64,000 nucleotides of DNA from Luscinia megarhynchos (GCA_034336665.1 JAPFBE010000003.1:39902360-39966359); one strand, 5' to 3'. Numbered from the stretch's first letter, positions 12,085 to 24,814 are shown. Notes: a model not told the origin generated them from the sequence alone. A program made the numbers and translations.

Positions 12085-14254
12085 AAGATTCCCCATTTTG
12101 GCTGGTAAGCACTCAGTTGATAGAAGACAGCTGTTTCTGCCAGCTTGAAACATGCACTTTGCACTACCAAACTTCATTTCCCCTATTTTTTATGAAATCT
12201 TCAAGATTGCTAAGCAAACTCCATTCACATACTTAAGCTTTTAGTGCCAACATCATTAATGGAAACATGAAATAGGGTCAGAGTTAAGACTAGCCCTGTG
12301 GAAATTCATGGATAACTTTCCTTTAAATTCCTCTTTCAGCACATCCTGTTTTGTTACCAGCTTCTTCACCAGAAAATTCTTATGCTCAGCCTCACGCTTT
12401 CTGCCTTGTATAATAACTTTGTAGATGCTGGTCTATCAAATACCTTATTGAAGGCAAATTTCCATTCTGCTATCAGAGATGGATGCTGGATATTTACATG
12501 TCACAGCCCAGAGGCTGGTGGCCCCAGCTTTGGTTCATGTGAGAGCACAGAGGTTGGTTAAAGATGGGGAAATGACAATTTGTTTCAGAGTGAAGTGGTC
12601 TGGAATAGAAGTGTATAGATGAGGCAATTTGATGGAAAAACAAATAAGCTTGATACAAATTGTAAATCATTTCTTGATGAGACACAAATCCAACAAAGTT
12701 CCCTCCAGTGATTTTTGTTCTTTGCCTAAATTACATCAAGCTCAGTTGTTCTAAGTATTCCTTAAACTGCTGAAAGGAGTGAAGTAGCAAGAACCTTGCT
12801 GAAAGAAATACAAATACAAAATGCAATGATAATTCAAACAATGAGAATTGCATTGTTCTATCAAGCACTCTCATAAAACACCTTGTACCTCTTAGAGAAA
12901 CAGGGTGTGAGCACACACAGGAGGAAATATTATTCAAAAGCAATAGCTGTGCAGTGTCTTATAAGATTCTTTAAAGATATGCAAGGCATTTGTGCTGGGG
13001 AGAATACAAAATCTTTTATGGCCAGGACTGGCAAAGGAGGGATGCATTCCTCACACCACCCCCATTCTATCTCATCACTATTGTGCACAGGTGATTGCTG
13101 TGTCTCAAAAGAACTTTGTAAATCTGAGGTACACGTGACCTCTCTGCTCAAAATTGCTGTTTCTTTTTTCTCTGCCTTTGCTATGCCACTGCACAGAAGG
13201 GAACACGAAACAAGGGGGCATTTGCACTACTGTCCTCCCCATCTCCTCCCTGAGCTGCTCCCAGCCCCAGCCTGGGGAGGAAGTTCTGAACTTGCCCTTC
13301 TCAGGAAGATGTTACAACTACAGGGGAATGAGCTAAGGGGATGGCCCACAGCAGAAAGTGGCAGCAGAAAACAAGAGCTGGCAGGGAAAAGAAAGTTGAT
13401 GATGGACAGGGGACAAGAGAAGAGCAAACCTGAAGACAGTGCTGCACAAGGGACCTGCAGTTTGAACCTGTTTTGCCAATATAGCCTTAAAGGGTTACAG
13501 AAACCTGTTTGGGAAGAGACCCTCCTGAAGCAGCCTGATACCTACAGTCACTATAGGTAACTGCTCAGCTTAACAGGATTCATAAAATATCCCTTATGCA
13601 CACAGGACAAACCACAAAACCCTCCTCACAAACAGGTGGCAGTCTCTCAGCAGCTGCCAAAAAGGTTGGAGGAAGTCCCTGTTTCAGGAGGAGTCTCTTG
13701 GGAGACTGAGCACTCCTCCAGCTCCAATGCAAAAAGCTGGGGACACAGAGCTCCTGCCTATTCAGTAACTTGAACAGCATAAGGCCTTTCTAATGGTTGT
13801 AAAGGGAAAAAATCACTACATACGTTCATGCAGAATTATGAGAGACCTCTTTTCACAAGGGTCCTGGCTGCCTGCAGGAATACACTTGGTTGGTAAAATT
13901 CAAAGAGCCCCTGAAAAAACAAATGAAATGCAGCCAGATCCTTAAATCTTCTGACATTTACATTTCTTCAGTCATATTTTCTTAAGTCTAAAACAAAGCA
14001 AAATTAGTTATTTTAAATGCAACTACAATGTTTATTTTCAACCTCTTTCTGTTATTTTGAAGGAGCTGTTGCTATCCATTTTATTCTCTGGCTAGGCAAC
14101 ATCTGCAGCACCATCATCACCAGTGTTCCTTCGTGACTGGCTTCACTGGAAACCAGTTTGTCCCTCCCCTAGCTGAGGTTTCTCTGATTTCCAGCTAAGA
14201 GCTCAGTTGCAGGCACCACTCTTTTCCAAGTCTGGGAAGCTCAGATAAAAGTTC
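12085..14254. other. Intron, no feature recognised
   Basis: Unique sequence. The longest open frame (12883-13560, plus) is 225 codons. It lacks any recognisable domain and crosses a composition change near 13200, so it is read as chance. No repeat was recognised. Confidence 0.6.
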
Positions 14255-14480
14255 TGTGGGATTTTTCACTGCAATGCATTTTGAATCAGTACAGTAATTC
14301 TGCTCAATTAATAAAGTAATTAACAATAAAAAGGGCTCAGTAATTGAAATCCCTTTGAAAGTACACTAATTTATTCTCTCTTAGCTTTGCCTCAAATCTT
14401 TATTAATTCTGACGTCAAGTAAAATGGTCATAAATTATAAATGATCATCAAAAAAATCCAGGCATCACAATCATTTTCTT
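14255..14480. promoter_or_regulatory. Candidate conserved noncoding element with a CRE palindrome
   Basis: An AT-rich, repeat-free block has several homeodomain-type cores (AATTAATAAAG, AGTAATTAACAA, CAGTAATTGAA) and a perfect TGACGTCA CRE/ATF site at 14410-14417. That site retains a CpG in otherwise CpG-poor intron. Function is inferred from motif content only; conservation was not tested. Confidence 0.3.
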
Positions 14481-14828
14481 GTCCCACATGCTGAGTTTTT
14501 AAAGCCTCCCATAAGGTAAACAACATGACAACACAGACATAAAAGAATTTCAGGTGATTCTACTAATGAATACATTATAAGAGCTGTGTTCCCTATTCAT
14601 ACATTGAAATAGTTCATAAAATCTAGGGAAGTTACCCAGCTGTAAAACAAAAATGCTGGCTTTTTTTCTTCTAAAATTCCTCTTCTTGTAATGCAGCTGT
14701 ATGATTTTACCTGTAAGCCAATAAACAAGAAGGTGACAGGGTATTTCAATTGAATACTTACACGACAGACTGCTGACTTTCATTTTATGCTGAACTTTGT
14801 GTTTTACTAAAACACTTTATAGCATCTG

Positions 14829-14906
14829 AGCAAACCCAGAAATATTTGGTATGAATATGTAACTCCAAGCAAACCCAGAAATGTTTGTTATTAATAATAT
14901 AACTCA
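14829..14906. repeat. 39-bp imperfect tandem duplication (2 copies)
   Basis: Two adjacent units begin AGCAAACCCAGAAAT (14829 and 14868) and both end near AACTC. They differ at several positions, so the duplication is not recent. Confidence 0.8.
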
Positions 14907-14963
14907 AATATACGCAAAATTGCCATTTTTTCCTTTTCCTTTTATCTAATAGGTGTCTTTGTA

Positions 14964-14992
14964 CATAAATATATATATACATACATATATAA
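14964..14992. repeat. AT-rich simple repeat
   Basis: A short run of (TA)n with interspersed TACA units, reading ATATATATACATACATATAT at its core. Confidence 0.85.
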
Positions 14993-15285
14993 AATCTCCA
15001 CAAGGGGGCCCTCTAATCTTCCCCAAATCTTTGCAAAAGCTTAACTTGCTTTCCAAAAATTGATGTCATAAAGCTTTTGTGCACGGATACTGTGGTATCT
15101 TAGGAAAAAAAGCTTTTTGCCAACTAGAAGTGACTTTGTGATAGAATTTCATACAACAAAAACTGTAGCTTGAAAAGGAATCAGTTTTTATGCACAACTT
15201 CCACTATACACTTGGCATGCAAAGGACTTTGATCAAGCTTTTCCAAGTTCACTACTTGCAATACCCAGCCAAAATGAGACCTTTT

Positions 15286-15308
15286 ACACACACACACACA
15301 CACACACA
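15286..15308. repeat. (AC)n microsatellite
   Basis: An uninterrupted AC dinucleotide tract of 23 bp, about 11 units. It is likely to vary in length between individuals. Confidence 0.95.
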
Positions 15309-18300
15309 GAGCCAGCTCACACTGCCATGGCAAGGCAGCCTCCAGGATGCAGCCTGGTTCTGTTTATTTTATAATTTGTAGGCAAAGCCCAAAGTGAGTG
15401 ACCATGAGTGATTTCAGCCCTGTAGCAATGTACAGGTGCACAGTTAAGGTACAAATGGTATTAAAGTTATTTGCACTGTTCTCTCAACTCCCTACAGATA
15501 TGAAAAACAAATCTTGTTATCTGCTGTAAAATTCTGAATTGTCTCACAGACACAACAGTAGAAGTCCTCATCTTCTTAACTCAACTGTAGCTCTGTGATG
15601 TTTGTATTATTTACCATACCTTTGACCTTGGAATACCTGGAAGAAATGGAATCATCTCCTTCTTCTGACCTCAAATCTTAATTAGTCAGGCTTATTCACA
15701 CATCCCAGGCTGTGGACTACACTGTATCATCAGTTGTGGGTGTTATGCTCTAAGAAAGAAGCTAATAAGATGAAATAAAGAATCTGGGCTTCTAAACAAT
15801 TTCTATGAAGGATTCTTTACCTTTCAGGAAAACTAGATAGGGATTATATGAATTCAGTCCTGCAGATACAGTAATGTGCTGTATCCCACCAATCTGGTAA
15901 ATCAATCCATTAATCTCTGCACCTTGATCTGCAGCACAAAGTTTCCATGATTTCTCAGTGATAGCACTGTATAATATAGTCATGTTTAACCCATGACACA
16001 GTTCAGGCTGCTGCAAAACTTCTGCATTCACATAAAATAAAGCACCCAAGGACCTAGTGGGTCTCCATAAGAATACTGGCTCAAGCAAGTCATCATGGAC
16101 GCCTGTGGCTCTGCAACTTTCTTCTGAAATGGCAAATCCTAATCAATGAAGCACATCTGTACAGAGGCAAAAAGGCATTTCCCAGTCCCTTCAGGCCATG
16201 CACTGACTACTTGAAGCATGACATTTGATTAGCCTTATTATCTCAACTCATTTATACATAAATGTTTTCAGGGGCCATGAAGCCATCCAGCCTTTATTAA
16301 AATCCAGCCACATTCTCTAAACTGACGTTCCCTTCTCTTCCTTCTTCCTTTTTGTCTGTAAGAACAAGGAGAAATTTCTTTTTCTTTTTTTTTTTTTTGA
16401 ACTGTGGGTTATCATCTCTGCAATATTATTATTGTCAAATAACCTTCCCCTCACACATTAGTGCAGCAGACTGCTGCCATACCCACTCACATATGCAAAT
16501 AGGTCAGGCTTTCTAGTTTTTCCCCACAGAGATATTTGACATTGAGACTCAACATGATCTAGCATCTTTCTGAACGAAAGGCCAGGGGAATCATGTGTGG
16601 GACTTCATTTCCAAAAGTATTTCTCATGGAAATTAATGAACATCTGTGCAGATGCTGAATGTGAATTCAGGCAGCAGACAAAGCCTACCTGAAACTGAGC
16701 TTAAGGTCTAAGAATACCTAATGGTAAGCAGGTTTATTTTTGGATTTCTTCCCTACCCTTTGAAGGTCCAGAGTGCTCTTCAGGTCACAAACTTTTCTTG
16801 CTCTAAAAGGAGTGGGATGATGATAGGGTTATGAAAGCTATTTCAGCATTAACAAGGAGCAAAGTTGCTGATGTGTATCCTAAGTAACACAAAGATTTGA
16901 ACATGAAACATTCATTAGGATTTCTTTAAAGACTCTGTAAATTGCTTTCTGTTTCATATAGAGTATTACTGTCAGTACAAGTATAGAAGCAATGCAAAGA
17001 GGAAAGCAGAATTCAGGTTAAAAATTATACCATCATGAATATTTTTCTACAGTTTTAATGACTTCAGTATTTCTGTCTTTTATCTAACAGAGATTACATA
17101 GTCTGGGTCAATCTTATTTGTGATACATATATTGAATATTACATAATTTAACATCAATTAACACCTGTGAATTTAAAAAAGAAATCTTATCAGAGTTGAA
17201 AACTGAAGGCATGCTACCTTCCTAGAAAAATTAGCTAAAAAGAGAAAAGATTGCAAACCAATTTGTTTTGGGTCTTTTTTTTTCCACTTTGAAGATATTC
17301 CTTTTCAATGGGCTTTTTCTAAAGCACAATTTTTGTTTATAATTGTATCATTTCTAATATATGACAAAGCTGTATATCCCAGTAGTCTCACCAAGAACTG
17401 TTTAGCACTTGTATCCCTGCTCTCCCCCTGGGGATAGGAGCCACTGTATGTTCAGGCTAAAGAACTGCCCTGCCTGGATGAAAAGGAAGTTTGCATGCAC
17501 ATAAACATTTATTCATGACATTTTAGTCTGTTCCATGGCTTTAATAAATATACCAGCATAAAGTATTCTCATACAAACCACAACTCTAAAAATAACTCGC
17601 TTCAGACATTTTTTCATGTTGTTTCCAGTTACACTGCTTTTACTACAAGGAACAATAATTAGTACAGGCTGGGTTTTATCATTGAAAACCCACATTTCCT
17701 AGCTTCTCTCTCATTCTTTGACACCACTTTGTTTCTTTTTTCCTCTATTTCTGCTCTCCCCTTCCCCTCATTATTTGTGTCCTCACACAGCAGCAGCACA
17801 CGTTCATGACTGATGGAGCTGCAGAGGAAACAGAGCATTTCCATGTACCCAGACTTGGGCTGACACAGAGGACATTCAGCTTTCTCCTAGCTAAGTTTAA
17901 GCCCATTTGCTCCTGCACCAGGTTTCTCTACAGCTTCTCTATGGAGGGAGCTGGCTGCAGGGGAAATATGAGTGGGAGTGGGATGGTGTCACTCAAAGCC
18001 CTTGGCAGCCACAGAGCTTGGTGCTGCTTGTTGGGATGGGCTCAGGGGCTGTGCAGCTGGCTCAGGAGGGCAGGATGAAGGCTGGAGCTCTCACCTGGAG
18101 TGTGTTGGTTTAGGTATGTGGCTGCCTCCCCACAGGCCATTTTCACCATGCTACCCTCATCTGTGCCCTTCCTCTACAAGCAAACTTTTTTTTATTGAGG
18201 TTTTTGTAATTTTAGCTCATTGAAACTGGAACCTCGTTTTTGCAATCCCAGGCACAGATTCTCTGAGGGCTCAGTTTAGATCCTTGTGCATTAAGTATAT

Positions 18301-18749
18301 TACTGTTAGTTCAGGCTTTCTTAACAATTCTGAGAGCCAAAAATTATTTTGAAAACCTTGGTATGTAGTCTTCTCCCTTCTGCATGTTACCCCTTATATT
18401 TAGAGTTATAGATTGGCATAACCCTATCATTCAGCATATGGCTTTTGTGTAACTTTTAATGCCAGAAATCCTAAGGCAGATATAATATTATAGTATTGCA
18501 ATCGGATTTTGTTATTTTAACCTAACCTTGACTTAGCTTTTCTTCCTAAAAATGCTTTAACACAATCATGTTCTATAAAAACAGCAAAAATTTAAAATGA
18601 AAATTTCATATTAAAAAGGTGTTGAAGAAGCTACTTGACATGGCAGATAAACCTACCAACAGCTATTAAGTACAGAGAAATCTCCAGTAAGCCAGAAATT
18701 CTCAAGCCTTGAATTTTTCAACCAGGGGAGTATATTCAGGGGTATCATC
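15309..18749. other. Intron, no confident feature
   Basis: AT-rich unique sequence with a T14 tract at 16385-16398 and a GC-richer patch at about 17810-18120. No repeat family and no credible open frame were recognised. Confidence 0.6.
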
Positions 18750-18846
18750 ATTACGTGTTTGCCTTGTTCTTGCCTTTCTTGGACTCTCCATTTTTGGAGG
18801 CAAGGTGTTAGATTAGATGGACCTTTGGTCTGACTCAGCCTAGCCA
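18750..18846 (+). mobile_element. Old CR1 LINE 3' fragment (turtle/crocodilian-like type)
   Basis: The order CCTTGTTCTTGCC, GGAGGCAAGGTGTTAGATTA, then GATGGACCTTTGGTCTGACT and CAGCCTAGCC matches the 3' end of an older CR1 type, remembered as ending in a GATGGACCTTTGGTCTGACCC block. The element is diverged and its terminal ATTCTTATG repeats are not seen. Confidence 0.7.
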
Positions 18847-18923
18847 TCCCAAGCCACCCACATAATCATACTTTTTTTCCCCTGACATCGATGAGAGAAA
18901 TATCTCATGTTGATGAGTTACAG

Positions 18924-18949
18924 AAAAAAAAAAAAAAAAAAAAAAAAAA
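18924..18949. repeat. A26 homopolymer
   Basis: Twenty-six consecutive A residues follow GAGTTACAG. It lies about 80 bp downstream of the old CR1 fragment. It could be a simple tract or the tail of an unrecognised retrocopy; no coding retrocopy was identified upstream. Confidence 0.9.
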
Positions 18950-19986
18950 GTTTAAAAATCTGTACTGTTTTAGTCATATGCATAAGGAAGAATCTGGATG
19001 TCATACTTGCCATAGAAAATGTTCTCTCACCTTCAATAAGAAATCTGTTTTCTGTTTTCTTAAAAATGGATGTGGGTGTTACAAATGGCAGTTCTTTACT
19101 GCTTTTAAAAATGATGCTTTCCATTCATTTAAGAAGAGACTTTCAGAAAATGTATTATTACCACGGGTTGGTAGGAGGCAACATCAAACAGCGCGTCAGC
19201 TCTGAAAGAGAAACGAGCCATGGAAACAGGCTGAATGCAGGAGCTGACTGCTGGGGTCCAGCAAGGACAGGAGCATCCCATCGAGGCAGGGCACAGAGTG
19301 GCAGCTGAGATCTCCAGGTAGCTGGGAAATGGCTCAGCCCCTCCTGACGACTCCACTGCTGCTCCATTCCAGGTCTGTGTGTGGCTGTGTGGGCTGGCAC
19401 TGCAAATATGACCCGTGGCAAACCCAGGCAGCATGAATTAGTCAAGGTGCAAACCAGCCTCCACTGGTTTTATGTGTTCACGTGTGATACCCCATGGGCA
19501 CAGGCAGATGCAGAGCAAAACAGCAAAACCAATTTGCTGACTCCTGAACAGCTTGAATTGCCACAGTGGTTTTATGTCAGAGGAGCAATTTGCATCATTG
19601 CTCAACCCTGCTTTTGAGACCATACTGGGATATCTAAAGCCAGCTCAACTGTGTGGCCAAAGCAAAAAGAAATTGTGGCCTTTGTACCTAATCTGTTACA
19701 GCCATGAAGAAATTATTCTGGATTTATGAGAGTGCAAACACATCAGGATGATCTGCATTGTTTTGCTGCCCTGGCCAAGTCTGTGTCTGCCCCAACTTAC
19801 CAAACCTCTGCAAGTCCTTCCACGTCATACATGTTTTCTTGGACCAGTCTGCCAAAACTGTATGAATGAAAGTAAATGACACAACTGAAATACTAAATGC
19901 CTTAAGTGTTGAATATCACACATAAAATTCAAGAAGTGCAACATATTTAATTACAAAAGCGCATCAATTCAATGAGAAAAGTAATG
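18950..19986. other. Intron, no feature recognised
   Basis: Includes a GC-richer patch at about 19180-19420 with short open frames in several registers but no family motif. No repeat was recognised. Confidence 0.6.
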
Positions 19987-20020
19987 TATAAAAGCTTCTG
20001 ATTTATAAAAGCTTCTGCTA
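19987..20020. repeat. 17-bp tandem duplication (2 copies)
   Basis: TATAAAAGCTTCTGATT is followed directly by TATAAAAGCTTCTGCTA, with a period of 17 bp. Confidence 0.85.
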
Positions 20021-20554
20021 CAAGGTGAAATATAGTCCAGGGAGTTGGAAAATGCCAGAAAGAATATTATTTGTGCAGCTTTTATTTTGCCACTATAACT
20101 CTACTTATTTGCAATAAAAATTATTATTTTTCCTTAGAACCCCTGCTTTGTTCAGTGTACTGAACAGGCAGTGGTCAGTGAGATGCCTGTTCAATATTTC
20201 TTTTTATCATGATGTGAAAGCCCATAGTTCAGTGTTTTATTTACAGCAGATTGCACAGACTCTGCTCAGGCACAGAAGATCACATCTCCTCATTGCTTTT
20301 GCTATCACAGCCATCCTTGCACTATGGTGTACTTAATATCTTTTTGATTAGCATTTCCGACAACTCCTATTTACAGTCACATCCTTGTACTTTTGCACAC
20401 CAAATCTTGTTTTCTTTTGGGTCAAAAGGAAACACAACCAAAGACTGAGGAGAAATTCCTTCCTTGAGTATGAGATTCCCAGACTTGGTACTCACTCCTT
20501 ATGGCTTGAGGCCTCAGATGACTTCATTAATACAAAAAATTTTGTAAATCAGCG

Positions 20555-20573
20555 CCCCCCCCCCCCCCCCCCC
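20555..20573. repeat. C19 homopolymer
   Basis: Nineteen consecutive C residues lie between AGCG and TTTCC. Long C tracts are uncommon; this one can form i-motif or G-quadruplex structures and is prone to sequencing length error. Confidence 0.9.
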
Positions 20574-20858
20574 TTTCCTATTTCCTCTAGAATTCTGAAC
20601 TGGAGCAATACTTTAAAATATCAGCATCTTGAAGATTTTGTAATTTTTCCACCCTAGAGTCTTGCGTGTACCTATTTCAAGCGTGCATGGCCCAGGACAA
20701 TGGAATTGTTGTTTTGAAAACCATTACTGCTAAACATTCTACTTCCAACAGAGATTCAATTCAACAGATAATTCAACTGACATTTTGTGGATATTTTATG
20801 GACATTTTGCAGGGGTGGCACATGGACTAAGGGAATGATATCTGCTTATTATATCAAA

Positions 20859-20879
20859 GGGTGGGAAGGTGGGGGGTGG
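20859..20879. repeat. G-rich tract
   Basis: A GGGTGGGAAGGTGGGGGG core lies 72 bp upstream of the LTR. The runs are uneven, so quadruplex potential is marginal. Confidence 0.6.
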
Positions 20880-20950
20880 TAAGTAATGAAGTTATGTTGA
20901 ACAGTGTGGTACCTGGGTATGATGAAAATGGAATGGAGTAATGGGTGGAA

Positions 20951-21523
20951 TGTGCTGGTTTCAGCTGGGCAGAGTTAATTTTCTGCATGGTGGCTGCTAT
21001 GGATCTGTGTTTTGGATTTTTGCTGGAAACAGAATTAATAACATAGAGATGGTTTTGTTATCACTGAGCAGGGCACACATGGATCCTTTTCTGCTTTTCA
21101 TACTGCCATGCTGGTGAGGAAGCTGGGGATGCACGTGAGACTGGGAGGAGTCACAGCCAGGACAGGTGACCCCAACTGACCAAAGGGATATTCCAGACCA
21201 TGGGACACCATGCTCAGTATGTAAAGTGGAGGAAAGAAGAAGGAAGGGGGGAACATTTGAAGTGATGGCATTTGTCTTCCCAAGCCACCATTACTCGTGA
21301 TGGGGACCTGATATCCTGGATGGCTGAACACCTGTCTGCCCATAGGGAGCAGTGAATGAATTCCTTGTTTTGCTTTGCCTGTGTGCATGGCTTCTAATTT
21401 CCCTGATTATCTCAATCCCTGGGTTCTCTTGCTCCTACCTTTCTGATTTTCTCCCCAAGGCCACAGGTGGAGTGAGTGAGCAGCTGCATGGGGCCTGGTT
21501 GATAGCTGGGGTTAAACCACGAT
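20951..21523 (+). mobile_element. Solo LTR of an avian ERVL-type endogenous retrovirus
   Basis: The block begins TGTGCTGGTTTCAGCTGG, continues through CAGAGTTAATTTTCTGCATG, TGACCCCAACTGACCAAAGG, a GATGGCATTTGTCTTCCC block and CTGAACACCTGTCTGCCCAT, and ends GGGGTTAAACCACGATG. This matches, from memory, the order of the widespread avian ERVL LTR known in zebra finch as a TguLTR family. A TATA-like TATGTAAAG is at 21218-21226. No gag, pol or env sequence was recognised on either side, so it is read as a solo LTR. The 3' boundary is uncertain because the usual terminal CA is changed and no adjacent 5-bp target duplication was seen. Confidence 0.85.
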
Positions 21524-24500
21524 GCTCCCTCACTTTTTACTTGGAAATGGCTGTCTCATATTCTTCATGGCGCCTTTCAGGCAGTACAAATCTTAATGAG
21601 GAAATGACTGACATTAATAAGGCAGTAATGTGTTTTCATAGCCACCACTTAGTGGCAGATGCTCAGAATAACTAAAACACTGGTAATGGACAATTAGCAG
21701 AAAGATGATTTGGTTTTTTCCAACTATTTCTCATGAAGAAATATATTCCTGAGTGCAAAAAACTGTCTCCAAATACTTGACAAGGAAAAAAAAATACACA
21801 AGGAATATTTGATACACCCATAAATAATACAAAGTTTTCCTTCTTTTAATCCAGAGGACATATGGATGAAATAGGTATTGTCAGTCAGCCAACAAGTAAC
21901 ATTAACTTCCTTTAAAAACATACTTCTAAGCTACACAGAAAACTGTATTTTAAATTCAGCCTAGAACTTTATACTCACTAATGGGCACAACTTCACAGGC
22001 AAAGTTACTTGAAGACAAAAATAGCAGCTGGATTAGATGGGGACCGGTTGGCCATCTTGTCACCATTAGCACCTTGTACAAAGTTAAAGGCGTGTCTGTG
22101 CACTTGGCTGAACAAGGACAGCCTTTAACTGCCTTGCTGAACCAGGACATCAATTATTTGTGGGCATTAAAAAAGGTATTATCTAATTCATTATGCAGTG
22201 AGGCAGTTGTTAGCACAGTAAATTAGCTGGATGATAGGTGGGCTATACATGATCAGAATTAAAGCAATCACGGCATTATTTCCTCTGACAGGGGTTTATT
22301 CACTCAAAGTGCAAGTAAATTACATAAATATGAGTAAACAAATAATTGTCACAGTAATCTTTCAGTTCTGGAGATGTTTTGCATTCATCTGAGTTTGAAA
22401 CCTTCAGGCCTCAAAAATATGTAAGGAGACATTATCTCTCACAGGAGCAGAGAAACAAAGGTTACAGGAGACCTATTTCTGTCCCAACACCTGCAAGAGC
22501 CCAGGCTGAAATGCAGATGTGAAAGGATGGCACTGTGTAACTGACTCATTGAGCAACATCTGTGCAAAGCTAAATCAGGAGAGGGCAAGCCAGTTTTCAA
22601 GAAGGTAGACTTCTCCAGTTTAATTTTTCAGATAAAATTAATATTTTTGATCTTGAAAATACTGAAATATGTCCAAAATAAAATCATGTGACTCTGTGGG
22701 ATAGTGTATCAATTATTAGAAACAAGATTATATCTGATATTTGAAGTCTTCTTTTTCAATGACTAGAGATATCTTTTTTTTTTCAGGCAGTCAAATTTTT
22801 GGAGAGTCTTTGGATACAATGGTCTTCTGGTCTTTGAAGTCTGTAGGATGCTACTCAACTCTTGAAATTCTCTTTCTTTCTTGACCTCCAGTAAATTGAA
22901 ATAAAGATTTTTGTGAGATTTCTTCTGAGATCTACAGACTCTGTTGGTCAAAGTTCCTCTCACTTTTCCCAGTCATGAGCTCAGAATTGCCATGCCTGTG
23001 CTTTGCTGTGAACCACTGAAATAACTGATCTCTGTAAATGGTTTTTGCTTTAAATGCCCTTGCTCTGGAATCTTGTGAGTGCACTCTGCCAGTGCACTGT
23101 GGAGTAGCACAGATCTCCATGGTTTGAAAACAGCTGTGTCCATCCTTCCTTACTCTTCTGACATTTTAATTTAATTTAATTATGTGGATAAAAAGCTTCC
23201 TCTGGGGAGGTTGGCACTGGGAACAGAAAACAGGTACCATACATTCAAACACAGATATTCTTTATCTCTCATCTCTAAAATGTCACCCTCCCCTATTTCT
23301 AATCTATATTATAGGAGGAAAATGGTTAGTGTAAACACATTCAAAGTGTCCTCAATTTAACATACAGCCTTTTGACTTCTGTTGACACCTACTCCTTCTC
23401 ACAGGACTTCTAGGGTAAGACCTACTCAACCTGCTGTCAGTCATAGTGAAATTCTGAGTCTCAGGCAGTTCATCTGCAGAAAGCAGAGAAAGGCAGGTGC
23501 TTTCAGAGATGATATATCCCCTTCTAAGACAGCTGTCTTTAAGATAGGGAATGACTTTGTCTCTGAAGGTGTGTTCCAGTTGAGCTCTACACAGTTCTAT
23601 TCACTTTTACTGGCAACCCCCTGCCACAGCCACCATCACAATTCTTGATGTCAGCAAGCTCAGATCAAATACAACTCAGAGACTGACAGCCAGCACATGG
23701 AATGATGCCTGCACTTAGTAGATGCTTCCTTCCTCATAGCAGCTGGTGAACAACATGGCAACCAGTCATAGTCTTTGATGGCCAGCTGGAAAGACATTTT
23801 ATCCAGGTAACACACATTATATTACTGGAAACATTACTCAGTTTCATCATTTCTTTTACAAAATGCTGACTTTCAAAATATGTCTGAGTGCTACTGGTGG
23901 TGGCTCATTGTTGGACTGAGCTCCCCAGCTTTGTCAGTGTGGCTGCACAGCAGTCCACTGAGCCATTGGTTCATTGCCTTATCATTGAAGATAAATGATG
24001 GCCCAATCAATTTTTCAAACTTTTGTGTCAGAGCTTCTGCCAGGACCTGCTCATGGCAGTCACTTGGCAGAGGACATTATGATGCTGTTTGGCATGTAGT
24101 TTGTAGGTGGGGAGTTACTCAGCTCCTTCTGCTTCCAATGAGAGCAATTTACATCGAGGGGCTCCCTTGAGAAATGCAGTAGTGGGTTGCCTGAGCTTAG
24201 GGTTTGATGAGTGATAGCAATTCTGTCCATGAATTGTAAGCTCAGACACCATGAGTTTTACAAACAGGATGGAAATCAGGCTTTTAGATGGGTGTCTAAT
24301 ATCCCAGTAGAAGGCAACTGGCTTCCTGCACAGTAGATAATTGCAAGGATTTCAGTCACCACAGCTCAGGCATTAAAGGACTGCAATAAATTATACAAAC
24401 TGCTGTAAAATCTAATATTGTCCCATAAAATCATGAAAAATTGCTAACATTTCTCAGCTGTTGACATGGTTATACAGACTGGTAATTAAACAATAGGGAA

Positions 24501-24814
24501 AAAAATAGAAATTAACATCAAGTCTGGAAATACTGCAAGGAGGAATTCATAATGGGTGCTAGGTTGATCAATGTTACTGAATGCACCGTTATCCAGTATA
24601 ATACATGATGATTAAATGCTTTAAGAGAAAAGGTATCAAGAGGACTAATTATGACAATGACACTAATTTGGAAGATATTAGTTAACTTCATGAAAACAAT
24701 ACAAAGACACTTGAAACAATTTAGTACAATAAAAGAAGTATAGATATGCATGCAGAAAAATATATTCTGAAATAAGTATTTTATGGGGTGGAAACATTTT
24801 AGGCCTTATAAAAT
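21524..24814. other. Intron, no feature recognised
   Basis: Unique AT-rich intron after the LTR, with a TTTAA short repeat near 23165-23180. No retroviral internal sequence, repeat family or credible open frame was recognised. Confidence 0.6.

Noticed and set aside
12883..13560. 225-codon plus-strand open frame, the second longest in the window
   Set aside because: No domain recognised, mixed composition along its length and no splice or promoter context. Worth a protein search only for completeness.
15281..15308. CRISPR-like or structured array
   Set aside because: It is a plain AC dinucleotide microsatellite. No spaced direct repeats occur anywhere in the window.
21560..21580. Possible retroviral primer-binding site after the LTR
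   Set aside because: A GGCGCC string is present but not directly after the LTR end, and no internal retroviral sequence follows.
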